Shown here: piece by piece, positions 32,398 through 37,024 of the stretch
Layout: each line of letters opens with the position of its first letter
Position numbering within the stretch: the stretch's first letter is position 1
DNA from: Verrucomicrobiota bacterium
GTDB lineage: Bacteria; Verrucomicrobiota; Verrucomicrobiia; Limisphaerales; PALSA-1396
Length of the DNA: 37,024 nt
NCBI GenBank assembly: GCA_016200005.1
Contig: JACQFP010000055.1
Location: 1 to 37,024, forward strand
Direction of reading: 5' to 3'
Notes under the pieces: generated by a model
Database searches by the model: none
Told to the model about the DNA's origin: nothing
The model's input: only the letters and a program-made list of their open reading frames with translations
Program-made: the position numbers and the translations under genes

Positions 32398-35300
32398 TCA
32401 ACGCGCAACGGTGAGTTGTCTGGCGTTTTCGATCTTGAGACGCACGGTGACATACTGGTTGGGTTTGTAAGGCACCTTCACCGCGTTCCCGGCGGCGGCT
32501 CGCCCCGTGGGATAGGGCGCCCCGGACTGTGGTAGCGTTCCAGAACGTTTATCCCACGGGGCGAGCTTGCGCTGGTTGACTTCCACACCATTGCAGAGAA
32601 TTGCTTCGCTGATCCGCAGGGTCGGAAACTTGATATCAGCCTCACCGGCGCGACCGGCAATTTCACGGAAGCGCAGGATGTAGCCATCCTCCTCATCAGC
32701 AGCTTTGAAAACGACGATCTGCAAGTTGGATGCGTCGAGGGAGAGAAACGATCCCGAAGCGGCTGGGAAAGGACGGCTCGTGTCGCCAACTTTTGCGGAG
32801 AAGGAGGAGACAAACGGATAAGCGAGCACCGGGCTGCGCGTGTCGGCGTCGAATCGGGCGAGCGTTTCGCGGTTGAGTCCGTCGCCGCTGGTTATCGAGT
32901 AGCGGAAGCGGAGCGTGCCGCCCTGCTGGGCGCGGTAATTGGTGAACCAATAATTGTGCATGACATAGGAATAGACGTGGCCGTTCTTGATCGCCAGGTG
33001 CGTTGGCCAATTGCCACGGTTGATGTCCGTCAGGCAAACCAGCGGCGCGTCGGGCGTGGCCCAAGCGATGTCGAAGGCAGCGTCGCGCAAGTGAACCAGA
33101 TTCTGCGGCGTGAACCATTCGCGACAAGCGCCGGGCAATTGGTCTTCGTTCGGCCGGCACCAGCCGTTCTGGATTTGATACTCGAAAGCCGGTTGCTTGG
33201 CGGCGAACGGAAATGCGAAATAACAGGCTTCCTTGGCGCGCGTGGGAAGTTTCTCAATGGTGTTCGCAATGTCCACGCGTTTGATGGCGTCATAGATCAA
33301 ATACTCGCTGCGGATGCTCGGCGCGTTGCTGCACGAGGTGACGACCACGATGCGCTGGCCAAGCGGAGTCTTGATGTTCTCGACGATCCGCGCGGCGGCG
33401 GGCGGATGCACAACAAGGTTCGCCGGCGGAGTGCCAAAAGTGTGGTTGAGGATGAGCGAACCTTCGCCACCAGTGACATAGACGTATTGATTCAATTTGT
33501 ACGGCGCACTCGTGTCCACCAACTCGCGCTGCGCGGCCTTGTCGTAGAGGCTTTTGACGCCGCCGGTCTGCAAATCCACGGTCAGACGATAGAACCGACT
33601 TTCAATGGTATCGCCGTCAATTGTTTCATTCTTCTTTAGGTCAGAGGGATTTAGTCCGCGGATCGCGTAGCCTTTGTAGCCCATGGCGGGAACGTTCTCC
33701 GCGAGGAAGCGTACGCGCTTCCAGCCGTCCTTTTGGGAAATCACGTCAAGCGGCACCGGCTTGTTGCCCGCCAGCTCAACCAAATGCTGGCCGGAGTTGA
33801 GTTCCACTTCCAACGGTTCGGTGCGCGTGTAATTCTGCCAGTTGAACGCGAGCACGGTGTCGCCTTCCACGGCGATGGTCTGGCAGAGGCGGTTGAATCC
33901 GCGCGCGAGCAGGTTGCGGGCGTCGAGGTTGGCGCGCGTCGCGTAGTTCTCCTTGATTTCCCATTGGCGCGTGACGAACTCGCGATCGGGCTGGCTGACG
34001 CTGTTGTGCGCGCCCCACGTGTGTTCGTCGTAGAACATCACGTTCTTCCAGGCCGCGTTGAAGTCCTCCGACGGATAACGATTACGCGGTTCGAAAATCG
34101 TCGCGAAACTCGCAGTCGTTTCCGCGGCGGGGAGAATCTGCTGCGAACGGCGGTTCAATGTCGTTTGCGCCGCACTCGACGCCACACCGTCTTCCCAATA
34201 CGCGCCGCAGTCGCCACGATAGACCGGCAACCGGTTGCCGAAATGTTTTTCGATGTAGCCGAAGTATTCCGCGTCCGAGGTGACCTCGAGTTTTGGAAAC
34301 GCAAATTCTTTATTCCATTGTTCGATGAGTTCCGCCTCGCCCGTGCGCGGAATGGCCGCGTTATCCACGTAAGCGCCGTAGATCATCACGGCATCCGGCG
34401 CGTATTCGGGACGCAGGAACTGCGTCAGGAACTGCGGCACACTGGTCTTGAGATACTCGGAATTCGCCGCGCTGCTGGTGAAATCCGGTCCGGTGAGTCG
34501 CTTCCATTGCGTGTAACTTCGCGCATACCACATGAAAATCCGTTCGCCGTTCATGCCTTCCCACCAGAACGGCGAGTTTTCGTTCAGATCACTGAAGTGC
34601 AGGATCGGCGCGCGCGTCTGGTTGCTGCCGTTGGAAAAGGCTTTGATGCCGACATCGGAGAGCAACGACGGCAGAAACCAACTGTGCGACGGCGCGTCGG
34701 TGAGACAGGCGAAATCGAAGTTGCTGCCGCGCTCGCGATGCAGGCGCTGGGTGAAATACATTGAGCGATAAAGCTCCTCGCCCGAGCAGACGCCGGTCAT
34801 GAGGTTTAGGTAGAAGGCGTTGATCGTGGCGCGGTTTCGCTTCGCGTAGCTGAAGAAACGTTCGCGCAGCACCGGCGGCCGGCAATCGAGGTAATTGTCC
34901 ACCAGCCACGCGGTCTCGAAGTTGAATTTGTAGAACGGGAACTTCGCCATGATGTCGAGCGCGCTGTCCGTGTTCCGGTTGTCGAGTTCGTTGACATGCG
35001 GTTGAAGGTCGGTGTAACCGACGTCGTTGTGGACTTTCGGACAGATGAACACCTTCCATTGTTTGGCCGGCTTGAACTCCTGCGATGCACTGAGCTGTGC
35101 GCCGTCGAGATCCACTTTGACCGTTGCTGTGCTTCCAGGAATCGAAGCCGGGATTTCCAATGGCTCAATCCACAAACCAAAGTCGAAATCGCCGCTGCTG
35201 AAGCTCGCGGTGAACTTCTGCTTCCCGATTTGCACGTCGGCAGTTCCATGGGCGAAACGTTTCGCGAAGGGAACTTCCAACTGGCAGACTTCCACCAACC

Positions 35301-35955
35301 CGCCTTTGCCTTTTTTGAAAAAAATGGTTGGTTCGAGTCTCAAACCCTTTGATGCCACCATGCCATCGGCAACTCGTTCCAGCGCGAGGGCGTCGTAATC
35401 TATTCCTCCGAGCCCAATCGGTGTCACCGTGATCTTGTTGTCCTTTGGTTTCAGCCAGGAGCCATCGAGCGGAACAACAAGATGCTGTCGCGCCAGCAGC
35501 ATCGCGTTGGCTTCTTCGCCGTCGTTGCTTTTCTTGGTTGCCGGACGAACGGGAAAGATTCCGTGCCGGCCGTTGACCATGACTTTGATCTGGCGCGGCG
35601 CCCCGGAGCGATAGATCAAATCCAATACGAGTTGATAATGACCTGTCGTCGGCTCCTTGAGATCAAAAGCGACCGTGTAAAGTTTCTCGGTGACCTTGCC
35701 ATCGAAACCGGTCGAGCCGTTTTGGTGACCGGCGAATTCGCGGCTCAGAACGGATTGACCGACGGTGAACGTAAGTTGCTCGCGCGCGCCGGGCGCGAAT
35801 TCAATCGACGAACCGTTCGCTTCACCGATTGACCAGATGGCTTCGTTGGCTGCAACGGAGATGGAGTGGAGTTGAGCAAGCGCGGCCAGCGTCGCCACGA
35901 CAAAGAGTGCGCGTTGTTTTGGACATGGTCGCGTAGGGCAAAGATTTTGGTTCAT
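32398..35955 (-). CDS. Secreted GH38-like alpha-mannosidase family protein
   Basis: The product has 1185 residues with a signal peptide (about 14-35). An N-terminal beta region (40-290) includes an NPCBM-like or carbohydrate-binding sandwich. The GH38-type catalytic part starts at about 298 with CPKVHNDVGYTDLQPHVNE, where H309 and D311 match the zinc ligands of alpha-mannosidases; D420 in CLTDAPSHSW is the candidate nucleophile. The mannosidase C-terminal beta domains follow (NRLCQTIAVEGDTVLAFNWQ onward). The motifs deviate from classical GH38 (HSHIDxxW), so the substrate may not be mannose. A 69-base palindromic repeat is inserted in frame near the C-terminus. A GGAA lies five bases before the ATG. 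It is downstream of the EF-hand gene. Confidence 0.8.
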   Translation of the reverse strand: MNQNLCPTRPCPKQRALFVVATLAALAQLHSISVAANEAIWSIGEANGSSIEFAPGAREQLTFTVGQSVLSREFAGHQNGSTGFDGKVTEKLYTVAFDLKEPTTGHYQLVLDLIYRSGAPRQIKVMVNGRHGIFPVRPATKKSNDGEEANAMLLARQHLVVPLDGSWLKPKDNKITVTPIGLGGIDYDALALERVADGMVASKGLRLEPTIFFKKGKGGLVEVCQLEVPFAKRFAHGTADVQIGKQKFTASFSSGDFDFGLWIEPLEIPASIPGSTATVKVDLDGAQLSASQEFKPAKQWKVFICPKVHNDVGYTDLQPHVNELDNRNTDSALDIMAKFPFYKFNFETAWLVDNYLDCRPPVLRERFFSYAKRNRATINAFYLNLMTGVCSGEELYRSMYFTQRLHRERGSNFDFACLTDAPSHSWFLPSLLSDVGIKAFSNGSNQTRAPILHFSDLNENSPFWWEGMNGERIFMWYARSYTQWKRLTGPDFTSSAANSEYLKTSVPQFLTQFLRPEYAPDAVMIYGAYVDNAAIPRTGEAELIEQWNKEFAFPKLEVTSDAEYFGYIEKHFGNRLPVYRGDCGAYWEDGVASSAAQTTLNRRSQQILPAAETTASFATIFEPRNRYPSEDFNAAWKNVMFYDEHTWGAHNSVSQPDREFVTRQWEIKENYATRANLDARNLLARGFNRLCQTIAVEGDTVLAFNWQNYTRTEPLEVELNSGQHLVELAGNKPVPLDVISQKDGWKRVRFLAENVPAMGYKGYAIRGLNPSDLKKNETIDGDTIESRFYRLTVDLQTGGVKSLYDKAAQRELVDTSAPYKLNQYVYVTGGEGSLILNHTFGTPPANLVVHPPAAARIVENIKTPLGQRIVVVTSCSNAPSIRSEYLIYDAIKRVDIANTIEKLPTRAKEACYFAFPFAAKQPAFEYQIQNGWCRPNEDQLPGACREWFTPQNLVHLRDAAFDIAWATPDAPLVCLTDINRGNWPTHLAIKNGHVYSYVMHNYWFTNYRAQQGGTLRFRYSITSGDGLNRETLARFDADTRSPVLAYPFVSSFSAKVGDTSRPFPAASGSFLSLDASNLQIVVFKAADEEDGYILRFREIAGRAGEADIKFPTLRISEAILCNGVEVNQRKLAPWDKRSGTLPQSGAPYPTGRAAAGNAVKVPYKPNQYVTVRLKIENARQLTVAR
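32498..32566. repeat. 69-bp palindromic element in frame inside the GH38-like gene
   Basis: GCTCGCCCCGTGGGATA (32498-32514) and TATCCCACGGGGCGAGC (32550-32566) are perfect 17-base inverted repeats around 35 bases. The total of 69 bases is exactly 23 codons, so the reading frame is kept. It adds a stretch read as LAPWDKRSGTLPQSGAPYPT before AAAGNAVKVPYKPN. Confidence 0.8.
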
Positions 35956-35986
35956 AAAAGTTCCGTTGGGTTTGGGTTAGGTAAAT

Positions 35987-36661
35987 TCACTTGTGCGCCC
36001 GGTGTAAAAACCACCGCGAGGGAATGAACAGGAAGCTCACGGCAATCGCAGCGAGCAAAGCGCCCGCGACCAACCAGGACGACGTTGCCGAAAGTGCGAG
36101 GGTGTGCTGTTGCGGAGGCAAACCGAGACTGTTCGCGGCGGTGGCAGGCGCGAACGTAACGGAGGTTGTTTGCTGATCAAGGTTCGCGAACTGTCGGCGA
36201 TCGGACGATGAGTAAGTAACCTGGGTGAGATGCGAGCCGCTGGTGATTGAAACGAGGTTGCACTCCACCGTGAGCGGCGACCGTCTGGCATCCACGCGAT
36301 AGTGAGCGCGCAGCATGAGATGGTGGCTGTCGATATCGGCGGTGACGCCCGACGTTTCCGCCGCGACGAGCCGGCCTTTCACCCGAAGCTTCAGACAATC
36401 CACGATCTTGCCGGCGACCTTTTCCTCCATAGAGGTTAATTCTGTCGGCTCCAGAAAACCATTTCGGTTGCGGTCCAATTCGGAGAAGAAGTTCAGTTCA
36501 AACGGATTGAGCATCAGCTCGACGTGCACATATTCTTTGTCTGGCACGACCGTCAGAAAGCTGATCGGCAAGGTGTGACCCAGGGCCGAGACTGCGAAAT
36601 AAACCAACCCACTGACCACGAATGCGAGCAAGCTCTTCAAGACGGAGTTGGGTCTTTCCAT
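35987..36661 (-). CDS. Membrane protein with an EF-hand-like loop
   Basis: About 224 residues from the ATG at 36661 (the frame opens 12 codons earlier at 36697). An N-terminal hydrophobic segment (VLKSLLAFVVSGLVYFAVSALG) and a C-terminal one (SSWLVAGALLAAIAVSFLFIP) bracket a soluble beta-rich part. Residues about 63-74 form an EF-hand-like calcium loop, DRNRNGFLEPTE. I do not recognise the family; proteins of this layout sometimes accompany HupE/UreJ-type transporters, but none is seen here. The TTGA-N6-TCAA site lies 39 bases upstream. The GH38-like gene follows after about 30 bases, so they may be cotranscribed. Confidence 0.75.
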   Translation of the reverse strand: MERPNSVLKSLLAFVVSGLVYFAVSALGHTLPISFLTVVPDKEYVHVELMLNPFELNFFSELDRNRNGFLEPTELTSMEEKVAGKIVDCLKLRVKGRLVAAETSGVTADIDSHHLMLRAHYRVDARRSPLTVECNLVSITSGSHLTQVTYSSSDRRQFANLDQQTTSVTFAPATAANSLGLPPQQHTLALSATSSWLVAGALLAAIAVSFLFIPSRWFLHRAHK

Positions 36662-36700
36662 AAGTGAGAGCAATCGAACCTGCGCCGGTGGCTTCACGCC

Positions 36701-36714
36701 TTGATTCAGGTCAA
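36701..36714 (-). promoter_or_regulatory. Palindromic operator-like site TTGAC-N4-ATCAA
   Basis: In gene orientation TTGACCTGAATCAA, 39 bases before the ATG at 36661. It is identical to the site before the DUF6807 gene, and both are followed by GG. Confidence 0.55.
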
Positions 36715-37024
36715 GACCAGCCGGGATGCCGTTTTGTCCGAGGTTGGCGGTGTTTCGCGGGCCAGCAAGTTACACACAATATCTGACAAAATCTGGTGAG
36801 CCTTCTCCCCGCTCAAGGCGCAGTTTCACGATGACACAAAAGCTTTGCTGAACTGAAAACTTACCCACTACCCAGATATTATGACGGCGCGTTTTTGAAT
36901 CAATGACCTCAGCCGCGGTTTAATTACACTACAAAGGGGCGGTCATGGTTATGTTGTTTTTTGTTATTGGTCTGGCGGTTTTCTGTTTTTTATTTTCGGC
37001 TCGGCGCCGGCGGCGCTGAGCCAG
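36715..37024. other. Gene-free end of window with a terminal GC hairpin
   Basis: No convincing gene is seen. The stretch turns T-rich around 36940-36996 and ends with GGCTCGGCGCC (36998-37008), a three-base loop and GGCGCTGAGCC (37012-37022), matching at 10 of 11 positions. A 24-codon frame from the ATG at 36945 encodes a hydrophobic stretch ending in arginines, but nothing supports it as a gene. Confidence 0.35.

Noticed and set aside
33733-34764. A 343-codon plus-strand frame opposite the GH38-like gene
   Set aside because: It is antisense to a gene with a signal peptide and recognisable catalytic motifs, and its own translation shows no domain.
36945-37019. A 24-codon hydrophobic ORF ending in five arginines
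   Set aside because: It is too short to judge, has no visible ribosome binding site, and its Arg run is part of the GC hairpin at the window end.

Overview
The window looks like chromosomal DNA of a free-living verrucomicrobium of the Pedosphaera/Limisphaerales type. This is inferred from gene content: a Planctomycetes/Verrucomicrobia-type dehydrogenase with a C-terminal haem domain, an ECF sigma factor paired with a Ser/Thr kinase carrying WD40 repeats, many secreted glycoside hydrolases, FG-GAP and FGE-like exported proteins, and a recurrent C-terminal beta domain ending in FYR/FFRL. No rRNA, tRNA, CRISPR array or ribosomal protein gene was seen, so the taxonomic call rests on family content only.

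Layout. (1) 1-1.26 kb: the tail of an IS256-type transposase abuts an AIPR-type (abortive phage infection) gene that it appears to have cut off, followed by decayed 3' ends of other genes. (2) 1.26-3.5 kb, minus strand: a tightly overlapping envelope redox/sulfur set (DUF1573 protein, rhodanese, DoxX/MauE-like membrane protein). (3) 3.66-6.1 kb: a quinone oxidoreductase divergent from a multi-pass acyltransferase-like membrane protein. (4) 6.2-17.0 kb, plus strand: DUF362 protein, GH106-like hydrolase, GH5 hydrolase, heparinase II/III-type lyase, and a very large propeller/HEAT/cytochrome c dehydrogenase. This is a polysaccharide-degradation run. (5) 17.0-18.2 kb: gene-poor, with one small membrane protein, palindromic repeats and several isolated gene 3' ends. 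(6) 18.2-30.4 kb, minus strand: ECF sigma factor, an unlisted 59-aa basic ORF, a WD40 kinase, then two subtilisin-family operons (S8 protease + seven-unit FG-GAP protein; S8 protease + FGE-like protein). (7) 30.4-36.7 kb, minus strand: sugar isomerase/epimerase, DUF6807 (PmoA-like) protein, a giant GH38-like protein and an EF-hand membrane protein. The last 330 bases hold no clear gene.

Two shared regulatory signals were found by reading the intergenic DNA. The first is a bipartite motif, CGTGAAAGA-N11-CGTGCGATT. It lies upstream of both S8 protease operons and directly upstream of the ECF sigma gene, which suggests an autoregulated sigma factor driving a secreted-protease/propeller regulon together with its own kinase. 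This is the best candidate here for an undescribed system. The second is a palindrome, TTGAY-N4-RTCAA. It sits 33-39 bases before the start codon of four genes (GH106-like, dehydrogenase, DUF6807, EF-hand protein) on both strands, which suggests a separate carbohydrate regulon under a Crp/Fnr-like or similar dimeric regulator.

A further theme is repeat traffic. Three different palindromic short repeats are inserted in frame inside coding regions (kinase, FG-GAP protein, GH38-like protein). A fourth palindrome family sits in intergenic DNA, and one copy of it supplies the kinase stop codon.
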